DNA of 32,647 nucleotides. Source: JBBRYK01 sp038237665 (GTDB lineage Bacteria > Actinomycetota > Thermoleophilia > Gaiellales > Gaiellaceae). This document shows, piece after piece, positions 22,886 through 31,983 of this stretch. A program made the position numbers and the translations under genes. The DNA is taken from the NCBI GenBank assembly GCA_038237665.1, contig JBBRYK010000029.1, positions 1 to 32,647 on the forward strand. The letters run 5' to 3'. The notes under the pieces are model-generated. The model saw only the letters and a program-made list of their open reading frames with translations. It did no database searches and was not told where the DNA came from. Numbering within the stretch: position 1 is the stretch's first letter; each line of letters begins with the position of its first letter.

Positions 22886-24792
22886 CAGTCGTCGATCCCC
22901 AGTCCGATCGCGGCTGCCATCGATCCGAGTCCCTCGCGCCGCTTGACACGACGGCCGACCTTGACGCGGCCGAGCGGGTCGCCGACGCGGACGCGGACGT
23001 CGAGCAGGCGCTCGAGCTCGGCTGCGAGGCCGGGAAGCTCGGCGGTCCCGCCGGTCAGGACGAGCTCGCGAATCGACAGCGAGTCGGGCTGACCCTGGTA
23101 GAAGCGCAGGGAAGAGACCAGATCGCGCGCGAATCCTTCGAGGGCGCGCCTGACCGCATCGCGGGCCATCTCGCCCTGCTCGGGGGTGAGATTTGCAGGC
23201 ACGACAGAGGCATCGGCGAGAGAAAGCTGGAGCTTGATCGCCTGTGCTTCGGCCGGCGGAAGCTCGAGCGCTCCACCGATCGCGCTGTCGAGAGTCGAGC
23301 CGCCCCAGTCGAGCACGCGGGTGAATTCGCAGACGCGGCCGTCGGACACTGCAAAGGTGGAGCGGTCGTGGCCTACGGAGACGACGACGAGCCCGGTGCG
23401 GTTCTCCCCGTCCATTTCGGGGTCCGAATCGCCGCCGAGGGCGCGGAGCAGCCCGAACGCCTCGAGGTCAACGCCGAGCAGCTTCAGGCCGGCCTTGCGG
23501 AACGCGCCGGCGTAGCGCTCGACGAGATCCTTGTAGGCAACGACGAGGATGACGCGCTTCGCGGGGGCACCGTTGGCGTCGACCGTCTCGCCGACGACGT
23601 GGAAGTCCATGACGGCGTCGTCGACCGCGATCGGGAGCGCTTCCTGCGCGCGGAACCGAACCGCGTTCCGGAGCTGGTCGCCGTCCTCGACGCCGCTGAT
23701 CTCGAAGAGGCGGACGCCGATGCGGTTGTTCGAGATGCCGAGGCGGATTCCCCGCTTGGGAAGCTTGTGCTTCTTGAAGAAGTCCTTCAGCGCGGCGGCG
23801 AGGGCATCCGGGTCGCGCAGCTCGCCGGCGACGACGATGCCGGGCTCGAGCGGCTCACGGGCGATCTGGTGCAGTTCGACGGAGCCGTTGTTCGAGACGC
23901 GCGCGGCGGAGATCTGCGAGGCGCCGATCTTGATGCCGACGATCTTCTTCGAGCCCCTGTGTGACCTCTTCTCCTTCGACCTCTGAGCGCGGCTCTTCTT
24001 CGGCGCCTTCTCCTCGGCAGCCGGCGGCTCCGGCGCAGCGACGGCAGCCACAGGAGCGCGTCCCGGTGCAGGCGGAGGCGCGAGCTCGACAGGCTCGGGC
24101 ACGACGAGCTCGGGCTCGGCAGCCGCCGCCGGAGGCAGGACGAGGGTCTCCGCTTCGACAACGACAGGCTTCGGAGCGGCGGGGTTGAAGGGCGGGGCGG
24201 GAACGGGTGCCAGTGGAGCGGGCTGGGGCCTGACGGTCTCCTCCTCGACCAGGACGGGCTTGGGCGCGGGCGGAGGCGTCGGCGGTGCGACTCGTGGCGG
24301 AACCGGGGCGGGGTCTGGCGCGGCGACGAGCGTCCAGTCGGTGGCGACCGGCCGGACTTCCGGGGCGGCCGCGGACTCGGGGACGTGGTGCACGGGGGGT
24401 ACCGGTGCGACAGGAGTCTTCTTGCGTCCGAAGCTGATCTCCTTCTTCCAGATCGAGGTCTTCTCCGAGGGGGTCGCGGCGGGAGCCGCGCGCTCGGGCT
24501 TGCGGGGCCTCGACTCCTGCTGCGCGGCCTTCCGCGCCTCCTGGTCGGCCCAGCGTGCAGCCTGACCAGAAGCCTTCTGCTCGGCGCTCTGGCGCCTGGC
24601 CTCGGCCTTGGCGGCGTTCTGCTCCACCCGATCGGCCTTGGGCTTGCGCAGATGAATCTCACGCTTCAGCAGCGACGGCTTCTTCTCCTCGCGCGCGCTG
24701 ACAGCCTCGGGGTCGAGGTAGCCGGCGTCGACCTTCTTGCGCGGCCGGACGTGAAGCTCTTTCTTCCAGAACGAGGTCTTCTCGTCGGCCAT
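22885..24792 (-). CDS. pilM: PilM with a 280-residue N-terminal extension bearing three motif repeats
   Basis: PilM is an actin-like cytoplasmic ATPase of the pilus alignment complex. The ordinary PilM domain is only residues about 282-635 (KKIVGIKIGASQISAARV, the VVVSVGHDRSTF phosphate loop, LVLTGGTAELPGL). The N-terminal 280 residues are extra. Three related segments occur at 4-20 (EKTSFWKKELHVR), 36-52 (KKPSLLKREIHLR) and 110-125 (EKTSIWKKEISFG), then a Pro/Ala/Val-rich linker (about 126-262) and a basic stretch. The pattern S-(F/L/I)-(W/L)-K-(K/R)-E-(L/I) is specific enough to suggest a docking motif, which is inference. PilM is normally about 350 residues. Confidence 0.95.
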   Translation of the reverse strand: MADEKTSFWKKELHVRPRKKVDAGYLDPEAVSAREEKKPSLLKREIHLRKPKADRVEQNAAKAEARRQSAEQKASGQAARWADQEARKAAQQESRPRKPERAAPAATPSEKTSIWKKEISFGRKKTPVAPVPPVHHVPESAAAPEVRPVATDWTLVAAPDPAPVPPRVAPPTPPPAPKPVLVEEETVRPQPAPLAPVPAPPFNPAAPKPVVVEAETLVLPPAAAAEPELVVPEPVELAPPPAPGRAPVAAVAAPEPPAAEEKAPKKSRAQRSKEKRSHRGSKKIVGIKIGASQISAARVSNNGSVELHQIAREPLEPGIVVAGELRDPDALAAALKDFFKKHKLPKRGIRLGISNNRIGVRLFEISGVEDGDQLRNAVRFRAQEALPIAVDDAVMDFHVVGETVDANGAPAKRVILVVAYKDLVERYAGAFRKAGLKLLGVDLEAFGLLRALGGDSDPEMDGENRTGLVVVSVGHDRSTFAVSDGRVCEFTRVLDWGGSTLDSAIGGALELPPAEAQAIKLQLSLADASVVPANLTPEQGEMARDAVRRALEGFARDLVSSLRFYQGQPDSLSIRELVLTGGTAELPGLAAELERLLDVRVRVGDPLGRVKVGRRVKRREGLGSMAAAIGLGIDD

Positions 24793-24794
24793 GA

Positions 24795-25925
<1,131 letters not shown>

Positions 25926-25939
25926 GTCCCTCGAGCGAG

Positions 25940-25967
25940 CTATCGGCAGGCGCTGGAGGTTTCTTGA
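25940..25967 (-). promoter_or_regulatory. FliA/WhiG-type promoter before pilT operon
   Basis: TCAAGAAA (25960-25967) and GCCGATAG (25940-25947), 12 bp apart (TCAA-N16-GCCGATAG), end 14 nt before the pilT ATG. This agrees with the sigma-28 consensus TAAA-N15/16-GCCGATAA except for one -35 base and the last -10 base. No housekeeping TAnnnT box coincides with it. Confidence 0.65.
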
Positions 25968-25996
25968 GAGTGATCTCGCACCGGTTTCGGCAGCGA

Positions 25997-26245
25997 CTAT
26001 TCGACGTCGCAACCGAGGTACGTCAGAGCGTCGATCGTCTCGTCGAGGAAGGCCGACGCCTCGGTCGTGGTGTTGAAATGAAAGGGTCCTGGAGGGACCG
26101 CTAGCCCGTCGCCGCCGGGGTAGGCCTGGGCGGCCACGGTGAGGCCATCGGTGGCGATCGTCAAGACTGCGATGATGCGGCCGTCCTTGCGGGCCGTGCG
26201 GGTGCCGCCGGAAAGCGCTGCGCGGGATCCGCGCAGCAGCCTCAC
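25997..26245 (-). CDS. 82-residue protein in the pilus locus
   Basis: It begins at GTG 26245, overlapping the TGA of the thioredoxin-like gene, so the two are coupled. It reads MRLLRGSRAALSGGTRTARK, then a compact acidic domain (IIAVLTIATDGLTVAAQAY, HFNTTTEASAFLDETIDALTYLGCDVE). There is no signal or membrane helix, so it is probably cytoplasmic. I do not recognise the family. It sits between two pilus transcription units and shares the upstream FliA-type promoter. Confidence 0.7.
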   Translation of the reverse strand: MRLLRGSRAALSGGTRTARKDGRIIAVLTIATDGLTVAAQAYPGGDGLAVPPGPFHFNTTTEASAFLDETIDALTYLGCDVE

Positions 26246-26829
26246 GGCCTGGGGAAGGCGGCGTTCGCCGCGGCCTGCGCGACCGACGACTGGTCCTGGA
26301 AGCCTTCCAGGCGAACGAAGAGCGTTCCGGGCCGCTGAACGAAGAGTGCGGTCGGGGAGTTGAGCGTCCCGAGCTTCTTCAGGATCGTGCGGGTGGAGCT
26401 GTCCGCCTTGCGGCTGACGTCGAGCGCAACCACCGGGACGCCTGCCTGGCGAGCGCCGCCACGGACCTCGGCCAGCGCGGCGACGTCGAGCGGGGCCTCG
26501 CTCGAGTAGAGCTCGACCAGGACGACCTTGCTGTCGGCGAGCGGCTTCGCGACCACCTTCGGCCAGCCCGCAGCTAGAGCTGCGGTCACGACCGGGTTGA
26601 CGCGATGCCGCGGAACCGTCGGCCGCTCGGCCGGTTTCACCGGCGCGGGCGCCGGCTTGACGTGCACCTGGGGCCGAACGGGCTGGTGCGGTACGAGCCC
26701 CGGCGTCGGCTCGGAGCTCTTCGCCGCCGAGTGGCGGCTGAGCGTGAAGACGACGACCATGAGCCCGAGCACGGCAAGCAGTCCGGCCAGCGCGACGATC
26801 CGCATCTGCGGCGACACGTTCACGTTCAT
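26242..26829 (-). CDS. Membrane-anchored thioredoxin-fold protein lacking cysteines
   Basis: This is 195 residues: a membrane anchor (about 9-30), a Pro/Val/Lys-rich linker (about 38-75), and a thioredoxin-like domain (about 98-190). Fold landmarks are VVLVELYSSEAPLDVAALAEVR in place of the CxxC strand-helix and LGTLNSPTALFVQRPG in place of the cis-Pro strand. The whole protein has no cysteine, so it cannot do thiol chemistry. It may be a chaperone or scaffold for extracytoplasmic pilus parts. Its message starts at a near-perfect FliA-type promoter 7 nt before the ATG. Confidence 0.75.
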   Translation of the reverse strand: MNVNVSPQMRIVALAGLLAVLGLMVVVFTLSRHSAAKSSEPTPGLVPHQPVRPQVHVKPAPAPVKPAERPTVPRHRVNPVVTAALAAGWPKVVAKPLADSKVVLVELYSSEAPLDVAALAEVRGGARQAGVPVVALDVSRKADSSTRTILKKLGTLNSPTALFVQRPGTLFVRLEGFQDQSSVAQAAANAAFPRP

Positions 26830-26836
26830 GCCTGCT

Positions 26837-26863
26837 CTATCGGCAGCAGGACGCGAACCTTTA
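26837..26863 (-). promoter_or_regulatory. FliA/WhiG-type promoter, best match
   Basis: TAAAGGTT (26856-26863), 11 bp, GCCGATAG (26837-26844), that is TAAA-N15-GCCGATAG, ends 7 nt before the ATG of the thioredoxin-like gene. This is the closest match to the sigma-28 consensus in the window. The predicted transcript would be leaderless or nearly so. Confidence 0.7.
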
Positions 26864-26927
26864 CGCGGACCAGCGGGGCCGGCGTTCCCGGATTCCCTCG
26901 CGCGCGCGTGTACTAAATAGAACCGGG

Positions 26928-27884
26928 CTAGTGGACCTGAAGCGCCGAAGCGCCAGCCCAGGCCCGGGCGCCGTTCAGGCGTACGACCTGGAGGCGATAC
27001 GTGTACGAGCTGCCCGCCCGGACGTGGCTGTCGGACAACCGATACGTCGAGCCATGGCCGCCGTTAGCGAGGCTGTGCGCCGGGATCAGTCGCGTATTCA
27101 GCTTCGCAGCGTGGACCTTGCCGGAGGCGCGGTACACGTTGAACCCGAGGACATCGGTCTCGCTACTTGTTCGCCAGCTCAAGGCCACTCGTCCCGGGAT
27201 CCCACGAGCGTTGAACGAGTGCACACCGACCGCGGTCAGGATATTGACACCGAGAGACCAGCCGCCCCCGAACGAGCCCGGGTAGCCGTTGCAGTCGTCG
27301 ACCGCGTAGAGCGTCCACGTACCGTTCGGGTCGGTGCCGTCGAAGACCGACAGCGCCGATCCATAGGGCCCGGCCGGAGCGAGCGGGAACACGTCGGTGC
27401 TCGGCTCGCCCGAGCAGCCCAGGGCCGCCGACGGTCCGTGGTTGGTGGGCCGATACGTCCCCGACGCGATCGTGTTCTCGTCGGGGAGCGGCGCGCCAAG
27501 GTCGTCGAAGCTGAGGTCGACGTTCGCGACTGGAGAGTTGGGAGTCGGACCGTCCGCGGGCCTGAGCTGGCCCGGGTCACCGCCGGCGTCGGACATCAGA
27601 ATGACGCTCTGGCCCTGCGGACCAACGAGCAGCAAATCGATGTCGTCCGGCTGGTTGTGGGTGAGCCCGAAGACGCGGACCGTCAGCTTCGAAACCGACG
27701 GCTCGCCGGACACCGAAACCTGAGACGGCGTGGACGATCCGACCGAGCCGGCGCCGGGCGAGTCCGGAACAGCCAGAGGAGCCGCTGCCGGATAGCCGCC
27801 CGCGAACGCGGTTGCCACGACGGCCAACGCACCGAGCGCGATGGTCGCGACGATGCCGATTCGGTTGCGGAGGACGACAAGCAC
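26928..27884 (-). CDS. Secreted protein with P-domain-like jelly roll and fibronectin-like domain
   Basis: This is 318 residues from GTG 27884. A signal peptide (about 1-29) precedes a domain (about 45-220) that resembles the proprotein-convertase P-domain (VSKLTVRVFGLTHNQPDDIDLLLVGPQG, DPNGTWTLYAVDDCNG, GGGWSLGVN). A fibronectin-like strand set follows (VALSWRTSSETDVLGFNVYRAS ... SYTYRLQVV). No protease domain is present. It could be a pilus-associated or surface adhesive protein, given the pilus-type -10 element 10 nt before its start. Confidence 0.8.
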   Translation of the reverse strand: MLVVLRNRIGIVATIALGALAVVATAFAGGYPAAAPLAVPDSPGAGSVGSSTPSQVSVSGEPSVSKLTVRVFGLTHNQPDDIDLLLVGPQGQSVILMSDAGGDPGQLRPADGPTPNSPVANVDLSFDDLGAPLPDENTIASGTYRPTNHGPSAALGCSGEPSTDVFPLAPAGPYGSALSVFDGTDPNGTWTLYAVDDCNGYPGSFGGGWSLGVNILTAVGVHSFNARGIPGRVALSWRTSSETDVLGFNVYRASGKVHAAKLNTRLIPAHSLANGGHGSTYRLSDSHVRAGSSYTYRLQVVRLNGARAWAGASALQVH

Positions 27885-27894
27885 TTCGAGTCAG

Positions 27895-27902
27895 CTATCG
27901 GC
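27895..27902 (-). promoter_or_regulatory. GCCGATAG element before the P-domain gene
   Basis: GCCGATAG ends 10 nt before the GTG. No TAAA/TCAA is at the expected distance (the nearest AT-rich spot is TTAC, further upstream), so this is a -10-only member of the set. Confidence 0.45.
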
Positions 27903-27956
27903 TCGGCGCCCTCGCTCGCCGTAACCCGATCGAGGGTACCGGCGCTCAGACCCTCC

Positions 27957-29735
27957 TTAAACACAAACGCGGGCGAGCTCTTCCAGCGACGTGAGCCCCG
28001 CGGCGACCTTGGCCAGGCCGTCGTCCCACAGCGTTCGCATCCCCTCGTCGATCGCCGCCCGCTCGATCTCTTCCCGGCTCGCCTTCTCCGCAGCAAGCCG
28101 CTCGATCGTCTCGCTCATGGTCAGGAGCTGGAAGATGCCGATCCGGCCGCGGTAGCCGGTGCGGCCGCAGCGAGGACAGCCGTGCTTGCGGTAGAGCGCC
28201 ATCCCGTCGGTGGCGGCCGCCATGTCTGGTGTGACCCGAGCGCGGAGCAGCTCATCTGTCGTCGGCGTGTACAGCTCGCAGCAATGCGTGCAGAGCTTGC
28301 GCGCGAGCCGCTGGGCGAGCACTGCCGAAACCGCTGCACCCGTCAGGAACGGTTCCACGCCCATCTCGTTCAGGCGCGTGAGCGTGCCCGGGGCATCGTT
28401 CGTATGCAGCGTCGAGAGCACGAAGTGGCCGGTAAGGGCCGCCTCGATCGAGATCTTTGCCGTCTCCGCGTCGCGGATCTCTCCGACCATGACGACATCC
28501 GGATCGGAGCGGAGGATCGAGCGGAGCGCGGTCGCGAAGGTCAGCCCTGCCCGCAGGTTGATCTGAATCTGGCTGATGCCGGCTAGCCGGTACTCGACCG
28601 GGTCCTCGACCGTGATGATGTTGATCTCGGGACGGCTGATCGCGGCGAGCGACGCATAGAGCGTCGTCGACTTACCCGAGCCGGTCGGGCCGGTGACGAG
28701 AAGCGCGCCGGTCGGGCGCCGGACGATCGCGTCGAGCTGCTCGCGCATCTTCTCGGACAGGCCTAGCTCCTCGAGGGACGGAGCCTGCTTCGACTTGTCG
28801 AGTAGCCGCATGACCACGGACTCGCCCTCGACCGTCGGCAGCGTCGCGACACGGATGTCCAGCTTGCGCCCGGCAGCCGCGGCGTTGAGCGTCATGCGCC
28901 CGTCCTGCGGCTTGCGGCGCTCAGCGATGTCCAGCTTGGCCAGAACCTTGAGGCGGGTCGTGACCCCGGCAGTCAGGCGGCGGGGCACGCGATGCGCCTC
29001 GTGCAGGACGCCGTCGACGCGGACCCTGACGACGAGCGAGTCCTCTTGCGGCTCGAAGTGGATGTCGCTCGCTCCGTCCTCGGCCGCCTGGAAGATGATC
29101 GAGTTCACGAGCCGGACGAGCGGGCCGTCGGAGATCCCGTCCGGCGCCTCGAGGTCGTCCTCCTCCCTCTCGTCCGTGTCGAACGTGATCGACTGCACGT
29201 CGCCGGCGGCTGAAAAGCGTCCTCGGCGGTCGATCTCGGTGAGGATGCCGCTTCGAGAACCGACCGAGATCTCCAGCGGATACGCGGTCGCAAGCCGAAG
29301 CTCGTCGATCGCCTGCACGTTGCCCGGATCCGCGATCGCGATCTGTAGCCGCCCCTCGTGGAGGGCGTACGGAAGTGCGAGCGTGCGCGTGAGCACGCGC
29401 AGGGGGATCAGCTCATAGGTTTCGGCCGCGATGCCCGTCTCGTCGAGATCGACGAAGGGCAGCCCGTGGCGGCGTGCAAGCGCGCGTGCAATCCCGTCGC
29501 TGGTAGCAAGCCCCTCGGCCACGAGGGCTTCCGCAAACGGAACCTGGGCAGCGCGGCCCTTCGCGAGTGCGAGGCGATCCGCCGGGACGAGCTCCGTGGC
29601 GGCCAGCAGGGCGGCGACCAGTTCTGCCTGCGCGCGCGGTGAAGCGCCCTCCAGGCGTGGTGTCTCCGGCGGCGCGGTCCAGACGTCGGGTGGCGGGTCA
29701 GCGCCGGCAGTCGGCTCAAAGCGTTCGAAGTTCAT
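27957..29735 (-). CDS. pilB: Type IV pilus extension ATPase PilB
   Basis: This is 592 residues. The N-terminal GspE-like domain (about 35-175) precedes the motor: Walker A GPTGSGKSTT (349-358), ITVEDPVEYRL, the Walker B region VVMVGEIRDAETA, and HFVLSTLHTNDAPGTLTRL. A zinc site (KLCTHC, then CPRCGRTGYRGR) marks PilB/GspE and separates it from PilT. The ATG is 13 nt after a FliA-type -10, with GAGGGA close upstream. Confidence 0.96.
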   Translation of the reverse strand: MNFERFEPTAGADPPPDVWTAPPETPRLEGASPRAQAELVAALLAATELVPADRLALAKGRAAQVPFAEALVAEGLATSDGIARALARRHGLPFVDLDETGIAAETYELIPLRVLTRTLALPYALHEGRLQIAIADPGNVQAIDELRLATAYPLEISVGSRSGILTEIDRRGRFSAAGDVQSITFDTDEREEDDLEAPDGISDGPLVRLVNSIIFQAAEDGASDIHFEPQEDSLVVRVRVDGVLHEAHRVPRRLTAGVTTRLKVLAKLDIAERRKPQDGRMTLNAAAAGRKLDIRVATLPTVEGESVVMRLLDKSKQAPSLEELGLSEKMREQLDAIVRRPTGALLVTGPTGSGKSTTLYASLAAISRPEINIITVEDPVEYRLAGISQIQINLRAGLTFATALRSILRSDPDVVMVGEIRDAETAKISIEAALTGHFVLSTLHTNDAPGTLTRLNEMGVEPFLTGAAVSAVLAQRLARKLCTHCCELYTPTTDELLRARVTPDMAAATDGMALYRKHGCPRCGRTGYRGRIGIFQLLTMSETIERLAAEKASREEIERAAIDEGMRTLWDDGLAKVAAGLTSLEELARVCV

Positions 29736-29748
29736 TCCCTCGAACGAG

Positions 29749-29776
29749 GTATCGGCTCCGCGCCTCTAAGTGTTTA
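29749..29776 (-). promoter_or_regulatory. FliA/WhiG-type promoter before pilB
   Basis: TAAA (29773-29776), 16 bp, GCCGATAC (29749-29756), ends 13 nt before the pilB ATG. The -35 overlaps the pilD stop codon, so the promoter lies in a 38-bp gap with little room for anything else. Confidence 0.65.
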
Positions 29777-30526
29777 GTGCCAGAAGAAGTTGAGGTACGC
29801 GTGCAGAATCGGCGCGCCGGCAAAGAGCGCGACGACTCCGCCGAGCGCCAGGAACGGCGCGAACGGGATTGCGTGCTTTCGCGCCGCCGACCCGTGTCGG
29901 GCGAGCAGCACGACCGCCGGCAAGAGCGCGGACAGCATCGCAACCGACATGGCGGCGGGGACGGTCTTCCCGAGCGCGGCGCCGAGGAGCAGCGCAAGCT
30001 TCACGTCGCCCATCCCCATTCCCTTGGGATAGACCAGCACCGCGACAAAGAGGAAGAGCGCAGCTCCGAATGCGCCGAGCGCCCACTGGAAGCTCGGATG
30101 GATCGCGGTCTGGGCGGCGAGCACGACGGCTGCGGCCGGCACCACGATCCGGTTGGGCACGATCCGGTGCTCGAGGTCGATGGCCGAGAGGACGACGAGG
30201 ACGGCGCAGAAGAGCGCGGCGACGGCCCCGCGGCCGGTCAGCCCGAAGACGGCCACAGAAGCGGCGACGAGCCCTGCGGTCAGCAGCTCGACGGCCGGGT
30301 AGAGCCAGCCGATGCGCACGCCGCAACTCCGGCACTTTCCGCGCAGGATCAGGTAGCTGAGCAGAGGAACGTTGTCTCTCCAGCCGATGGCCTGGCCGCA
30401 GGACATGCAGCTCGAGCTCGGCGAGACGATCGAGCGCCGGCGCGGGACGCGCGCGACGACGACATTGAGAAAGCTCCCGAGGGCGAGCCCGGGAACAAGG
30501 GCAACAGCAGCCAGCGCCTCGCTCAT
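29774..30526 (-). CDS. pilD: Prepilin peptidase/N-methyltransferase PilD
   Basis: From ATG 30526 the protein is 250 residues (the open frame goes on to 30853, but that part is antisense to the pilin gene). It cleaves the type III signal of prepilins and methylates the new N-terminus. Four cysteines of the cytoplasmic zinc loop are Cys40, 43, 65 and 68; catalytic Asp117 (AIDLEHRIVPN) and Asp174 (GMGMGDVKLA) are both present. About eight membrane helices. A FliA-type promoter ends 7 nt before the ATG. Confidence 0.95.
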   Translation of the reverse strand: MSEALAAVALVPGLALGSFLNVVVARVPRRRSIVSPSSSCMSCGQAIGWRDNVPLLSYLILRGKCRSCGVRIGWLYPAVELLTAGLVAASVAVFGLTGRGAVAALFCAVLVVLSAIDLEHRIVPNRIVVPAAAVVLAAQTAIHPSFQWALGAFGAALFLFVAVLVYPKGMGMGDVKLALLLGAALGKTVPAAMSVAMLSALLPAVVLLARHGSAARKHAIPFAPFLALGGVVALFAGAPILHAYLNFFWH

Positions 30527-30533
30527 GTCCTCC

Positions 30534-30561
30534 CTATCGGTGGGAACGCCGGCGCGGTTGA
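30534..30561 (-). promoter_or_regulatory. FliA/WhiG-type promoter before pilD
   Basis: TCAA (30558-30561), 16 bp, ACCGATAG (30534-30541), ends 7 nt before the pilD ATG. The first -10 base differs from the other copies. Confidence 0.55.
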
Positions 30562-30582
30562 GCGCGGGGCCGGCGAGGATGC

Positions 30583-31983
30583 TTACGGCAAGACGTAGCC
30601 GGGGGCCCGCTCGCGGAAGAGCGAGATCGTGTACGCGTCCGACAGCGTCGGGAACCACGGCGGCTGCAGGTACAGCAGCGTGTCGTCGTACTGGTAGATG
30701 CGCGACGTGAACATGCTCATCGAGCCGCCCAGGTTGGTCGCGGTCGAGCCCTTGAAGGTCATCGTCCCGTGGCTTCCGTCGTTCGACCAGGAGTGCCACT
30801 GACCGCTCTGCGCCAGGGTGGCCGCGCACCAGGTGAGGGTGTTCGGCGTCCACTGGGCGACGATGACGTCGTTCTTGGCGACGAGGCCGAGCACGTCATC
30901 GGCCGTCACTGTCGAGGTGCAGTGGCCGTCGGTGTAGTTGATGTTGCTCGAGATATCGACGTCGTCGGCCGAGGCGACGGTGAGGCGGCCGTTCACGGTC
31001 CCGGAGACCACGGCGGTCTGTGCGACGTAGACCGCCCCGTTGGTCGGCACGTTGTAGGTGGTCGTCGTGCCGCAGGTGGGCTGCGTCTTCGCGGCGTCGT
31101 CGCCGTTCGTCAGCGTGCACGTGGCTGCAGTGAACGTCCCGTTCGTGTTGAAGATCAGGCGCCAGGCGGCCTTGGAGGCGTCGTTCAGATAGACGCCACC
31201 CACCTGCGCGGCGCGCTGGATGTCGCTCAACGAGGTGAGGAAGTCGGCGAAGTTCGGCGGGTTCTTGATCACGGTTCGGATGTTCGTCGAGTTGTACGTC
31301 TGCGCACCGTTCATCAGCGTCGGCGGGCCGTAGACGTTGTTCTCGGCGTAGATGTTCCCGTACGCCGTGCCGTAGTGGGTGACGTTGTGCTTCGTGCCGC
31401 CCGAGTCGATGCCGGCGTAGATCTTGCCGTAGGTCGTCGCAGCCGAGCCGTACGTGATGTCCGCGTTCGCCAGCATCTGGAAGTCCGACAGCGACGAGGG
31501 CCGGACGAGCACCTCGAGCTGCCGTACGTCGCTCGTGCTACCGGTCTTGCGGCCCGCGGAGAAGATCCGCACCGCCTGGGTGGCCGCGGTGGGCGCGACG
31601 ATCTGGAGCGAGTACTCGTAGCCGTTGCCGAGCGATCGCCACGAATCCTTGCCGTTCGGGTACGTCCAGGTCAGGCCGCCGGTCCAGGCAGCGCCCGAGC
31701 TCACGTTCGTGCCGCCGGACGTCCGGCGCATAGCCTCGCCTGGATGGACGTAGTGGAGGTAGTAGGTGCCGTCGCTCAGGAGCTTGGCGATGTAGTCGTT
31801 GACCCCCGCCTCGGCAGCCTGATACGAGGCCTCCGAGAAGGTGGAATGAGCGCTGCGGGTCGATTCGCCGCGCATGACCTCCATCAGGCCGACGCCGAGA
31901 GCGAGGAGCAGCACCGACAGGAAGACGACCATCAGCATGGCGATGCCGTCCTCGCGCTTCGCGATCCTGAGCGCGCGCCTCAT
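30583..31983 (-). CDS. PilX/GspK-like minor pilin, large
   Basis: From ATG 31983 (ATGA overlap with the pilW-like gene) this is 466 residues. The N-terminus has a basic stretch, then EDG/IAMLMVVFLSVLLLALGVGLMEV, a class III signal with Gly at -1 but no Glu at +5. Loss of Glu5 is typical of the tip subunit GspK and its relatives. The mature part is large, Thr/Asn/Gly-rich and beta-type (ADITYGSAATTYGKIYAG, NIYAENNVYGPP, ADDVDISSNINYTDGHC). A frame running to 32202 is not used. Confidence 0.82.
   Translation of the reverse strand: MRRALRIAKREDGIAMLMVVFLSVLLLALGVGLMEVMRGESTRSAHSTFSEASYQAAEAGVNDYIAKLLSDGTYYLHYVHPGEAMRRTSGGTNVSSGAAWTGGLTWTYPNGKDSWRSLGNGYEYSLQIVAPTAATQAVRIFSAGRKTGSTSDVRQLEVLVRPSSLSDFQMLANADITYGSAATTYGKIYAGIDSGGTKHNVTHYGTAYGNIYAENNVYGPPTLMNGAQTYNSTNIRTVIKNPPNFADFLTSLSDIQRAAQVGGVYLNDASKAAWRLIFNTNGTFTAATCTLTNGDDAAKTQPTCGTTTTYNVPTNGAVYVAQTAVVSGTVNGRLTVASADDVDISSNINYTDGHCTSTVTADDVLGLVAKNDVIVAQWTPNTLTWCAATLAQSGQWHSWSNDGSHGTMTFKGSTATNLGGSMSMFTSRIYQYDDTLLYLQPPWFPTLSDAYTISLFRERAPGYVLP

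Noticed and set aside
25926..26012. Upstream in-frame extension of pilT
   Set aside because: The 29 extra codons overlap the FliA-type promoter, and the family start MDTPY has a Shine-Dalgarno.
26931..28586. Plus-strand frame of 551 codons
   Set aside because: Antisense of the P-domain gene and pilB, with no recognisable motif.
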